From positions 1 through 64,000 of the forward strand of contig DATAWZ010000022.1 of assembly GCA_036266975.1 (NCBI GenBank): DNA of 64,000 nucleotides, in the 5' to 3' direction. Below the pieces are notes generated by a model. That model was not told where the DNA came from, did no database searches, and saw nothing but the letters and a program-made list of their open reading frames with translations. This stretch comes from DATAWZ01 sp036266975 (GTDB lineage Bacteria > Actinomycetota > Thermoleophilia > Solirubrobacterales > Solirubrobacteraceae). A program made the translations under genes and the position numbers. Positions 9,030-16,426 of the stretch are shown here, in pieces. Every line of letters begins with the position of its first letter. The first letter of the stretch is position 1.

Positions 9030-9058
9030 GGGGCGCCGCGGTTATTGCGCGGCGCCCC
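9030..9058 (-). terminator. GC-rich hairpin spanning the aroH stop codon
   Basis: An 11-bp perfect stem (GGGGCGCCGCG / CGCGGCGCCCC) has a 7-nt loop that contains the TAA stop of the chorismate mutase gene. No T-run follows. It probably protects the 3' end or ends transcription. Confidence 0.5.
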
Positions 9059-9407
9059 GATCTGCTCGCAGCGCGATGGCCCCCCGCAGGTACACGTGCG
9101 CCGGGGTGTGGTCCTCGGCGCCGTGGTAGTGCATGAGCAGCCGGATCACCCGCGGCAGCGAGCCCGGCACGGGGATCTCGCGGGCGCAGATGAGCGGGAC
9201 GAGCTCGAACCCGAGGCCGCGAGCGGCGACGGCGGGGAACTCGGCGTCGAGGTCCTCGGTCGCGGTGAACAGGCAGCTGACGACGTCGCTGGGGGCGAGC
9301 TCGTTGCGGCGCATGATCTCGCGCAGCAGCTCGTCGGTGGCGGCGAGGATCTCGGCGCGATCGTTGCGTTCGGTGGTGATCGCGCCGCGCAGGGCAAACA
9401 GGCGCAT
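9042..9407 (-). CDS. aroH: Chorismate mutase, AroH type
   Basis: Rearranges chorismate to prephenate, feeding the TyrA encoded nearby. The 121-aa length is typical of the monofunctional AroH family. It has the family start MRLFALRGAITTERND, the ELLREI..RN segment, FTATEDLDAEFPA and the C-terminal HVYLRGA motif that contributes the active-site Tyr/Arg. The ATG at 9407 is chosen because family similarity begins exactly there; upstream sequence overlaps rluB in another frame. The rluB stop is 29 bp upstream, so the two are probably cotranscribed. A strong hairpin overlaps its stop codon. Confidence 0.93.
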   Translation of the reverse strand: MRLFALRGAITTERNDRAEILAATDELLREIMRRNELAPSDVVSCLFTATEDLDAEFPAVAARGLGFELVPLICAREIPVPGSLPRVIRLLMHYHGAEDHTPAHVYLRGAIALRADRGAAQ

Positions 9408-9436
9408 AGCGCGCGACTGTAACTGACGAGCACCGC

Positions 9437-10144
9437 TCACCCGGGCAGCCCGGCGGCGCGGCGCAGCGCGCTGATCTCCGGCGCGGCCAGGCGGCGGTGA
9501 CCACCGGGAGCCAGGCCGTCCAGGCTCAGCGGCCCGAGCCGCACCCGCTGCAGCTCGAGCACCCGATGCCCGACCGCGGCGCACATCCGCCGCACCTGGC
9601 GGTTGCGCCCCTCGCGCAGGGTGAGCTCGATGGCCTGCGCGCTGACGCGCCGGACCCGGGCCGGTGCCGTGCGCCCGTCCTCGAGCTCGACGCCAGCGCG
9701 CAACGTGCGCAGCGTCTGTGGGCTCACCGGGCCACCGGCGAGGCGGGCGCGATAGGTCTTCTCCACGCCGAAGCGCGGGTGGGTCAGCCGGTGCGCGAGC
9801 TCGCCGTCGTCGGTGAGCAGCAGCAGCCCGGTGCTGTCGGCGTCGAGCCGACCGACCGGGTACAGCCGCCGGCCCGGGGCCGGGACGAGGTCGACCACGG
9901 TCGGCCGGCCATGGGTATCACGGGCGGTCGACACGACGCCGGCGGGCTTGTGCAGCAGGTAGACGACGGTCGCGGCGACCGGCTGCACCGGGCGCCCGTC
10001 GACGGCCACCGGGGCCTCCCCCACGTCGGTCGCCGGGTCGGTGACGACCGCCCCGCCGACGGTCACGCGCTCGGCGGCGATCAGCACCTCCGCGCCGCGA
10101 CGGGAGGCCACGCCGGCGTGGGCGAGATAACGATTCAGGCGCAT
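9437..10144 (-). CDS. rluB: Ribosomal large-subunit pseudouridine synthase, RluB/RsuA family
   Basis: Makes pseudouridine in rRNA. The 235-aa product has an N-terminal S4 RNA-binding domain (residues 1-60, MRLNRYLAHAGVASRRGAE) and a catalytic RsuA-type domain. The nucleophilic aspartate is D101 in GRLDADSTGLLLLTDDG. Further family motifs are NKPAG-like HKPAGVV and REGRNRQVRRM. Length is usual. The ATG at 10144 lies 20 bp from the GTG of the divergent rlmN, so the two promoters must overlap each other's 5' ends. Confidence 0.93.
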   Translation of the reverse strand: MRLNRYLAHAGVASRRGAEVLIAAERVTVGGAVVTDPATDVGEAPVAVDGRPVQPVAATVVYLLHKPAGVVSTARDTHGRPTVVDLVPAPGRRLYPVGRLDADSTGLLLLTDDGELAHRLTHPRFGVEKTYRARLAGGPVSPQTLRTLRAGVELEDGRTAPARVRRVSAQAIELTLREGRNRQVRRMCAAVGHRVLELQRVRLGPLSLDGLAPGGHRRLAAPEISALRRAAGLPG

Positions 10145-10164
10145 CCCCTGCCACCATAAGGCGC

Positions 10165-11154
10165 GTGGACCTCGTCGCCCTGAAGGAGGCGCTCGCCCAG
10201 CGCGAGCAGCCCGCGTTCCGCCTGGGCCAGGTCTGGGCCTGGGCGGCGCGCGGCGCCGGCGGCTACGCGGAGATGACCGACCTGCCCCGCGCGCTGCGCG
10301 AGGAGCTCGAGCACGCCGTGCCCTTCTGGAGACTGGAGGTCGAGCGCGAGTCGCGCGCCCGGGACGGGACGCTCAAGCTGCTGATGCGCACCGCCGACGA
10401 GCGGCCGATCGAGGCGGTGCTGATGCGCTTCGGCGACGGGCGGCGCTCGATCTGCCTGTCCTCGCAGTCGGGCTGCCCGCTGACCTGCCGCTTCTGCGCG
10501 ACCGGCTCGATGCGCTTCGGGCGCAACCTGTCGGTCTCGGAGATGCTCGAGCAGGCGCTCGCGCTGCGCCAGCGCAGCGGCGGTGGCGCGCTGAGCAACG
10601 CCGTCTTCATGGGAATGGGCGAGCCGATGCTCAACCTCGAGAACGTGCTCGAGGTCTGCCGGCGCCTGCCCGACCTGGGCATCACCCACCGGCGGATCGC
10701 GGTCTCCACCGTCGGCTGGATCCCGGGCATCGAGCAGCTCGCCCAGAGCGACATGCCCGTGCGGCTGGCGCTGTCGCTGCACGCGCCCGACGAGGCGCTG
10801 CGCACCGAGCTGATGCCGGTCAACGAGCGCTTCCCGCTCGCCGACGTGCTCGCCGCCTGCCGCGACTTCTACGCCCGCCGCCACCGGCGGGTGTTCGTCG
10901 AGTACGTGATGCTCGCCGGCGTCAACGACCGCTACGAGCAGGCGCTGCAGCTCGCGCGGATCCTCGACCACGAGGCGTTCACGGTCAACCTGATCCCCTA
11001 CAACCCGACCGACGGCGCCTTCCAGGGGTCCTCGCGCGGGGCGATCGACGCCTTCCGCGGCGCCCTGGAGGCCCAGGGCGTCCGCGCCACCGTGCGCCTG
11101 ACGCGCGGCCGCGAGATCGACGCCGCCTGCGGCCAGCTCGCGGTCAGCGCATGA
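10165..11154 (+). CDS. rlmN: 23S rRNA (adenine-2503 C2) methyltransferase
   Basis: A radical SAM dual-specificity methylase acting on A2503 of 23S rRNA (and often A37 of tRNAs). The 329-aa product has the radical-SAM cluster cysteines C104, C108 and C111 in SGCPLTCRFCATG, and the catalytic C322 in AACGQL at the C terminus. It also has the conserved GMGEPMLN and SLHAPDEALR segments. The start is GTG 10165 with no clear Shine-Dalgarno, so translation may be leaderless. Its stop overlaps the ATG of the following lipoprotein-like reading frame by 4 bp. Confidence 0.95.
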   Translation: MDLVALKEALAQREQPAFRLGQVWAWAARGAGGYAEMTDLPRALREELEHAVPFWRLEVERESRARDGTLKLLMRTADERPIEAVLMRFGDGRRSICLSSQSGCPLTCRFCATGSMRFGRNLSVSEMLEQALALRQRSGGGALSNAVFMGMGEPMLNLENVLEVCRRLPDLGITHRRIAVSTVGWIPGIEQLAQSDMPVRLALSLHAPDEALRTELMPVNERFPLADVLAACRDFYARRHRRVFVEYVMLAGVNDRYEQALQLARILDHEAFTVNLIPYNPTDGAFQGSSRGAIDAFRGALEAQGVRATVRLTRGREIDAACGQLAVSA

Positions 11155-11696
11155 CCCCTCGCCGGGCGGCGCTCGGGCTCACGCTCGCGCTGCTGCTCGC
11201 CGGCTGCGGAAGCAGCCACCACCCGACCTCCCCGGCCACGGCGGCGCAGCTGCTGGCCCGCTCGCAGGCCGCGCTCGGTCGCGTCCACAGCTTCCACTTC
11301 GGGGGCACCGAGGCCTCCGCGACCGGAGCGATCACGGTCTCCGGGACCTTCCGGCTCCCCGGCGGGCTGTCGGTCACCCTCTACCAGGGCGACCAGGTCG
11401 CGCAGTTCGTGGTCGTCGGAGGCCGCGGCTGACCTGCGCGGCAACGAGGCAGAGCAGCGGGGCCACGGGCGCGAATGTGCTCGCCGGCGGGCCTGTCCCG
11501 GGCGGGTGACCCAGGACGGGCCGATCCGGCCCGGCGGGCACTCGAACCTCGCCTGCGGCAGCGCCGGCGCCTCGGTGCGGCGGGCCGACCTTCAGGTCAC
11601 CGACGTCAACGCGCCGGTCACGATCACCGCTCCCCCGGCGCGGTGTCGCTGACCGCCCTGGAGCGCACGCCCCCCGGTCAGGCGAGCGTGGGATGA
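11151..11696 (+). pseudogene. Decayed lipoprotein paralogue
   Basis: The first 93 codons (11151-11432) read as a lipoprotein: signal peptide with LLLAGC lipobox (C19), then AAQLLARSQAALGRVHSFHF, closely matching the gene immediately downstream (ILASAEAALSKVHSFHF). The frame stops at 11432, where the paralogue continues for about 190 residues. Paralogous C-terminal sequence reappears in a shifted frame: VTDVNAPVTITAP near 11595-11640, then VSLTALE after a further frameshift. The middle of the gene is missing. It is coupled to rlmN by an ATGA overlap. The short product could still be exported, but it lacks most of the fold. Confidence 0.7.
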
Positions 11697-11733
11697 TCGG
11701 GGCCATCCAACCCGTCGCGCCGAGGAGGCCTCG

Positions 11734-12591
11734 ATGAAACCCGTCCCCACGACCGCCGTGCTCGCCGCGGGCGCGGTGCTCGCGCTCGCGGGCTGCGGCA
11801 GCAGCAGCAAGCACCAGACGAGCGCCACGACCACGCTCGGGAACACGCCCGCGCCGACGACGACGGCCTCGGCGACGGCGACCGCTCCCGCCTCCAACAT
11901 CGCCAGCAAGAGCGCCCCGCAGATCCTCGCGTCCGCCGAGGCCGCGCTCAGCAAGGTGCACAGCTTCCACTTCCAGGGCGTGCAGAACACGACCACCGGC
12001 GTCGCCACGATCACCGGCGAGTTCGCGCTCCCGGGTGGGTTCGACGTCAACCTGGACCAGCGGGGCCAGACGATCAGCCTGATCCTCGCGCACGGCGTGG
12101 CCTACTTCCGCGCCTCGGCGTCGTTCTGGAGGAGCCAGTCCGGCGCCAACGGCGCGGAGCTGGCCAAGCTGCTCGCCAACCGCTGGCTGTCGGCCGGCAC
12201 GTCGGCGCTGCCCGAAGTCGACCAGTTCGTCGCGCTCACCAACCCGGCCACGGTCGGCCGCTGCGTGCTGGGCGGAAAGCTCGGGACGCTGAGCGTCCTG
12301 GGCAGCTCGAGCGTCAGCGGCCAGCCGGCGATCGTGCTCGCCGCCGCCGCCGACAAGCCCGGCACCGCCCCCGGGCGGCTGTACGTGGCCGCCACCGGCC
12401 AGCCGCTCCCGCTGCGGATCATGCAGACCGGCGGCTACACCAAGGGCGTCACGACCGACCCGGTCTGCCACACCACGCCGGACACGGGCAAGGAGACCAG
12501 CACGGTCACGCTGACCGACTACAACGCCCCGGTCACGATCGCCGCGCCGGCCGGCGCGGTCTCGCTCGCCCGGCTGGAGAAGCAGGGCTGA
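11734..12591 (+). CDS. Lipoprotein with LppX/LprAFG-like layout
   Basis: A 285-aa exported lipoprotein. The signal peptide ends in LALAGC (C21), followed by a Thr/Ala-rich linker (about 25-60). The mature domain starts SAPQILASAEAALSKVHSFHFQG and has alternating beta-strand character up to NAPVTIAAPAGAVSLARLE. The order (lipobox, helix with a VHSFHF motif, antiparallel strands) resembles the mycobacterial LppX/LprG lipid-carrier group, but this is a layout argument only. Two cysteines (in RCVLGG and PVCHTT) may pair. It has an AGGAGG-type ribosome-binding site 8 bp before ATG 11734. A truncated paralogue lies directly upstream. Confidence 0.75.
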   Translation: MKPVPTTAVLAAGAVLALAGCGSSSKHQTSATTTLGNTPAPTTTASATATAPASNIASKSAPQILASAEAALSKVHSFHFQGVQNTTTGVATITGEFALPGGFDVNLDQRGQTISLILAHGVAYFRASASFWRSQSGANGAELAKLLANRWLSAGTSALPEVDQFVALTNPATVGRCVLGGKLGTLSVLGSSSVSGQPAIVLAAAADKPGTAPGRLYVAATGQPLPLRIMQTGGYTKGVTTDPVCHTTPDTGKETSTVTLTDYNAPVTIAAPAGAVSLARLEKQG

Positions 12592-12699
12592 CCGAGAATA
12601 GCCCACCTCGCCGATGTTCTCCCGCCCGGCGGACGGCTCAGCGCACGTTTGGGAGGCGCTGAACTTCCCTAAAGGGCATGGACGCCGCTCGGCCCGTCT

Positions 12700-12716
12700 G
12701 TAACGATCGGCGTTAC
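12700..12716. promoter_or_regulatory. Palindrome upstream of toxin gene
   Basis: GTAACG-ATCGG-CGTTAC is a 6-bp perfect inverted repeat 5 bp before the ATG of the 791-aa gene. It overlaps a weak -10-like TAACGA. Its position suits a repressor site or a structure masking the start; no regulator is encoded beside it. Confidence 0.35.
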
Positions 12717-12720
12717 CGGG

Positions 12721-15096
12721 ATGGGCGCTGAGCACCAAGCGGGCGAGCATGACAGTGGGGGGAGTGATCTCGGGGGGTCTTCCGGTCGCGCGGCCGGCGC
12801 TCGGCGCTCCGACGTCCTGTCGCTCCATGGCAGCGCTGGGAACAAGGCTCTGTCAGACCTGGTGTCGCCTCCCAGCCCACCTTCCGAGCCCGAGCTGCGG
12901 CGCGAGGTGGCGGACGCACCGGGCCGCGACAACGCTCTCGGCTCGGGTGCGAGCCCGGGTGGCCGGGGCGCGCAGAAGCTGCTCGCGGACGAGCTGGCCC
13001 TCGCCGTCCAGCGGCGACGTGGTGCCGTCAACGGCGGGCCGGCGCCGGGCGGGTTCGCGCCCGGCGCTGCCGTTGCGACGCCCTCAGTCCAGCGGGTCAT
13101 GGTCAGAGCGCCCACGAACCCCATTCAGGTGCAGCGCTCGGGGGGTAAGGCTGCGACGACCGGCGCAGAGCGCGACCTTCAAGACGTCGTGGCCGAGCTC
13201 GATTCGCTCCTCGGTGGGTCCAGCGGTTTCGGGCTCGGCGGCCTCGGCGTGTCGTCGTTCGCCAAGATCCGTGAGGCGGTCGTCGCCTACACCCGAGCAG
13301 TCCGACGCGGCGAGAAGGCGGCGAAACGTGACCAGCTGCTCGCCCGGATCGACGACCTTGCCACCCAATGGGTGAACAGTCACCGCGGAGAGCCAGACCA
13401 GGAGCGGCGGGGTGTCGTCGCGGAGCTGATCGACCGGGTGGCGCAGGAGCGGCGGTCCGGGACCCAGAACGCAGCCATCGACCGATACATGGCCGACCTT
13501 ACCTCGGGCGTGAAATTGTTTGGCGAGGACACGGCGCGCGCCGAGTCGGCGACCCCCATGCGCGCGGCCACGAACGCGGCCAAGGCCGACGCGGCCCAGC
13601 GAGCCGATCGCGCCAAGTTCCTCGACGAGCGCATCACCCAGGCCTCGGTGCTCGCGCCCAGTGACGAGGGGATCCGCGAATTTCTCGCCACCGAGGAAGC
13701 GGAGCGGTTGGGCGTCACTCCGGCCGAGCAGGCTGCGATTCGGGCCTACACCCAGGGCGACTACCACTACATAAACCCGGGAACCGCCAACTCGCGCTCG
13801 TGGATGAAGGTCAAGATGGCCGACGACACGGTGGGGAAGCTGGTGGCCAAGCCGAAGGACGGGACGTTCGAGGACACCGCAGGCAGCCGATGGAAGAGGC
13901 AGTTGCCCACGAGCGGCGAGGACCGGTGGATCAACAACCTCATGCAAGAGGGCGGCCTGCACGCCGCGGTCGCCACCCGAGGCCTGGCCAAGCTGCCGCC
14001 CTACACAAAGGCCCATTACCGCGGGGAGACCGTGGCGGCGGACGGCGTGCCCAAGAAGGGAAAGACGTTCAAGACCACGAACCTGACCAGCACCACGTTC
14101 GTCCTGAGCAGCGCCATGGGGTTCATGGCCACCAACCTCAAGCAGGATCGGCCGATCGGGATCGTCTGGGTGTACACGGGTGGCGGCGGGTGCGACGTGC
14201 ATGCTTTGTCTGCCTTCCAAGGCGAGGGGGAGGTACTGGTGCCGACCGGCGCCGAATACCGCATCGCTTCGGTGCGGCAGGTCCGGCCCAAATCGACGCC
14301 ACCGACGGGCGAAGAGGCCGCGGCCTTCTCGTCCCTCCAGGCCCAGCTGAAGGCCGGCTCCCTTTCCCAGGCGCAGAAGGTGTTCGTGGTGCGCGCCGAG
14401 TACACCGGCGGCGGAGTCCACCCGGCGACGAGCGCCCAGGACGCCGCGGCACCCACCACCGCCGACGCCGACGAAACCGCCGCACAGCTCCGCTTTCTCG
14501 CCCGCGCCAAGGCGAGGCAGCTGATCAACGCGGCCAAGGAGGTCGAGCCGAAGGTCACCAGCGACCTCAAGGGTCTGGCCAAGTCCAGAGGCGGTCACCT
14601 GGTTGGGCTCGAGTATCGCTTCAAGACCGAGGAGTCCCTCGCGCGAAAGCTCGAAGACCGGGCACGGACGACGGTGTCGAGCGCCGGACCCAAGAAGGCG
14701 GTGAACGCGGAAGCGGCCAAGGTCAACGACTCGCTGCGCTACACGATGATCATGCCGTCGGCCAAGTACAAGGCTCTCGCCGACGGTGTCGGCCAGGAGA
14801 TGAAGGCGCTCGGCTATCAGCCGGGCAACGCCTGGGACGCATGGGCTTCCTCCCGCACGTACAAGGGCCACAACCTCACCTTCACGGCCACCGCCGACGA
14901 TGGCACAACGAAGGTCCTGTTCGAGTTGCAGCTGCACACCAAGGACAGCTTCGGCACCAAACAGAAGATCCACGGCATGTACGAGGAGGCGAGGGCGGCC
15001 ACCACCACGCCCACGCGCCGGGCCGAGCTCGACACCGCGATGGCGGAGCAGTGGAAGGAGGTCAAGGTGCCAGCCGGCCTGTACAGCCTGAAATGA
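12721..15096 (+). CDS. Putative polymorphic toxin: ADP-ribosyltransferase plus RelA/SpoT-type nucleotidyltransferase domains
   Basis: A 791-aa protein with no signal peptide. The N-terminal 150 residues are low-complexity and hold LSLHGSAGNKALSDLV plus repeated VQR motifs, like leader regions of proteins delivered by contractile injection systems (inference). Residues about 330-530 show an R-S-E ADP-ribosyltransferase: YRGE (R434), TSTTF (S457-T-T) and GEGEVLVP (E502-x-E504, the catalytic pair). Residues about 600-770 match the RelA/SpoT synthetase pattern: R633-x-K635-xxx-S639-xxx-K643, D670-xx-R673, Y714-K-G-x-N718, and E735-x-Q737-xx-T740. All key residues of both enzymes are present, so two active warheads are predicted. 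Its stop overlaps a 71-codon gene by 4 bp. Confidence 0.75.
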   Translation: MGAEHQAGEHDSGGSDLGGSSGRAAGARRSDVLSLHGSAGNKALSDLVSPPSPPSEPELRREVADAPGRDNALGSGASPGGRGAQKLLADELALAVQRRRGAVNGGPAPGGFAPGAAVATPSVQRVMVRAPTNPIQVQRSGGKAATTGAERDLQDVVAELDSLLGGSSGFGLGGLGVSSFAKIREAVVAYTRAVRRGEKAAKRDQLLARIDDLATQWVNSHRGEPDQERRGVVAELIDRVAQERRSGTQNAAIDRYMADLTSGVKLFGEDTARAESATPMRAATNAAKADAAQRADRAKFLDERITQASVLAPSDEGIREFLATEEAERLGVTPAEQAAIRAYTQGDYHYINPGTANSRSWMKVKMADDTVGKLVAKPKDGTFEDTAGSRWKRQLPTSGEDRWINNLMQEGGLHAAVATRGLAKLPPYTKAHYRGETVAADGVPKKGKTFKTTNLTSTTFVLSSAMGFMATNLKQDRPIGIVWVYTGGGGCDVHALSAFQGEGEVLVPTGAEYRIASVRQVRPKSTPPTGEEAAAFSSLQAQLKAGSLSQAQKVFVVRAEYTGGGVHPATSAQDAAAPTTADADETAAQLRFLARAKARQLINAAKEVEPKVTSDLKGLAKSRGGHLVGLEYRFKTEESLARKLEDRARTTVSSAGPKKAVNAEAAKVNDSLRYTMIMPSAKYKALADGVGQEMKALGYQPGNAWDAWASSRTYKGHNLTFTATADDGTTKVLFELQLHTKDSFGTKQKIHGMYEEARAATTTPTRRAELDTAMAEQWKEVKVPAGLYSLK

Positions 15097-15308
15097 AGTG
15101 GTTCGTCGACCGTAACCACGACGGCAGCGTCTCGAGGGTGATCCGGATCCACGATGACGCCGACGGGCTGTGGGGCGAGTTCTTCCGGGATGGCCAGTGG
15201 GTAGCCGATCCCGTGGTGCTGGAGGTGCTCTCGGACCCCACATGGGGGCTGCCGGTCAGCGCCAAAGAGGGGCAGGACATCATCGCCCGCCTCGCAGAGC
15301 ACGATTAA
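15093..15308 (+). CDS. Small acidic protein, candidate immunity protein (71 aa)
   Basis: Not a recognised family. The 71-aa product starts MKWFVDRNHDGSVSRVIRIH and contains GEFFRDGQW. It is acidic, has several aromatic residues and no signal or membrane segment. The ATG at 15093 overlaps the stop of the toxin-like gene (ATGA), which implies coupled translation. A short acidic gene coupled to the 3' end of a polymorphic toxin is the usual place and size of an immunity protein. Its stop codon overlaps the stop of the convergent HD hydrolase gene. Function is inference from position. Confidence 0.6.
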   Translation: MKWFVDRNHDGSVSRVIRIHDDADGLWGEFFRDGQWVADPVVLEVLSDPTWGLPVSAKEGQDIIARLAEHD

Positions 15309-15778
15309 CCGGCGCGGCCGCGCCGCCGCGTCTCCTGGCCCGAACGCCACAGCATCGCGAGCGCCCGCCCGTACCGCGCGACAGCCGGATCTCGAGCGAG
15401 CGAAGACCGGCGGAGGTTGTCCAGCATGTCGGCCTCCTTGACGGCACGGGCGAGCGAGCCGGCCTCGCCGTCGGCGCTCACGATCCGGCCGACGTACCCG
15501 TCGTACGTTTCCTCGTCGTCGTGCGTGAGCAACACGAGCGCCTCCAACTCCACGGCTGGAAGCCGTTGCTCGAGCTGCTCGATCTCGACTGGGCTGTCCT
15601 CGAGCACATCGTGCAGCCACGCGACGCGTTGATGCCCGTCCGACCGTGGCACTGCTTCAGCGACACGCGCGACGTGCTGGATGTGGAAGCTGCCGTCTCG
15701 ATCGCGCTGGTCAGCATGTGCTCGCACCGCCAACGCGCGAGCCTCCACGACGGACATCACAGAGGAGCGATCGTGCAT
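15305..15778 (-). CDS. Small alarmone hydrolase-like HD protein (MESH1/RelA hydrolase type)
   Basis: A 157-aa protein with the metal-binding pattern of RelA/SpoT hydrolases: H32 (and H35 in HIQHVARV), H56-D57 with E60-D61 in WLHDVLEDS, and K114-x-A-D117-xxx-N121-L in KEADMLDNLRR. This HDxxED plus ADxxxNL combination distinguishes alarmone hydrolases from generic HD phosphatases. There is no synthetase or regulatory domain, so it would be a stand-alone small alarmone hydrolase removing the 3'-pyrophosphate from (pp)pNpp. It converges on the toxin locus, with stop codons overlapping at 15305-15308. Neutralising the adjacent RelA/SpoT-type toxin is an attractive but unproven role. Start is ATG 15778 or ATG 15757. 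Confidence 0.75.
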   Translation of the reverse strand: MHDRSSVMSVVEARALAVRAHADQRDRDGSFHIQHVARVAEAVPRSDGHQRVAWLHDVLEDSPVEIEQLEQRLPAVELEALVLLTHDDEETYDGYVGRIVSADGEAGSLARAVKEADMLDNLRRSSLARDPAVARYGRALAMLWRSGQETRRRGRAG

Positions 15779-15790
15779 CGGTGCCGTGTC

Positions 15791-16426
15791 TCAGCCGGCG
15801 GGGGCACCACGGCTTGACGCGCGCGCCTCGCCGGCGCGCAGCAGCCGCTCGCGCAGGTCGGCCTGCACCTCCGGCGTGGGATCGAAGCGCGCCGGATCGG
15901 GCAGGTCGTCCAGCGCCCGCAGCCCGAACAGCTTCAGGAACAGCGTGGTCGTGCGGTAGAGCACGGCCCCGAAGGGCGAGCGCCCGGCCTCCTCGATCAG
16001 CCCGCGCTCGAGCAGCGTCGCCGTCGCCGAGTCGGCGCTCACGCCGCGGATGCGGGTGATCTCCGGGCGCGACACCGGCTGCAGGTACCCGACGATCGCG
16101 AGCGTCTCGGCCTGCGCGGGGCTCAGCGTCGCCGTGCGCGGACGCGCGAGCAGTCGCCGCGCGGCCTCTTCGGCCATCGGGTCGGTGGCGAGGGTCAGGC
16201 CGCCGGCGACCTCGCGCAGCCGCAGACCACGGCGCCCGGCGGCGAACTGCTCGCCCAGCCGCTCCAGCGCGGGCTCGAGCGCCTCGGCCGATACGCCCGT
16301 CGCCTCGGCGAGCTCCTCGGGAGTGACCGGATCGCTGGAGAGGAAGAGCAGTGCCTCGAGCACTCGGGCCAGTTCACCGACTTCGCGCTCGGTCAGACCC
16401 GAGGGCCTCGCTTCTTGACCCATCAT
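15791..16426 (-). CDS. scpB: Segregation and condensation protein B
   Basis: The kleisin partner of the Smc-ScpAB chromosome condensin. The product is about 211 aa with two winged-helix domains. Family motifs include ALLFLSSDPVTPEELAEA near the N terminus, LSPAQAETLAIVGYLQPVSRPEI and RGVSADSATATLLERGLIEE, then the FGLRALDDLP tail. ATG 16426 is chosen; it overlaps the scpA stop (TGATG). A TTG one codon upstream and an ATG one codon downstream are alternatives. It is the last gene of the coupled run 19869-15791. Confidence 0.93.
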   Translation of the reverse strand: MMGQEARPSGLTEREVGELARVLEALLFLSSDPVTPEELAEATGVSAEALEPALERLGEQFAAGRRGLRLREVAGGLTLATDPMAEEAARRLLARPRTATLSPAQAETLAIVGYLQPVSRPEITRIRGVSADSATATLLERGLIEEAGRSPFGAVLYRTTTLFLKLFGLRALDDLPDPARFDPTPEVQADLRERLLRAGEARASSRGAPAG

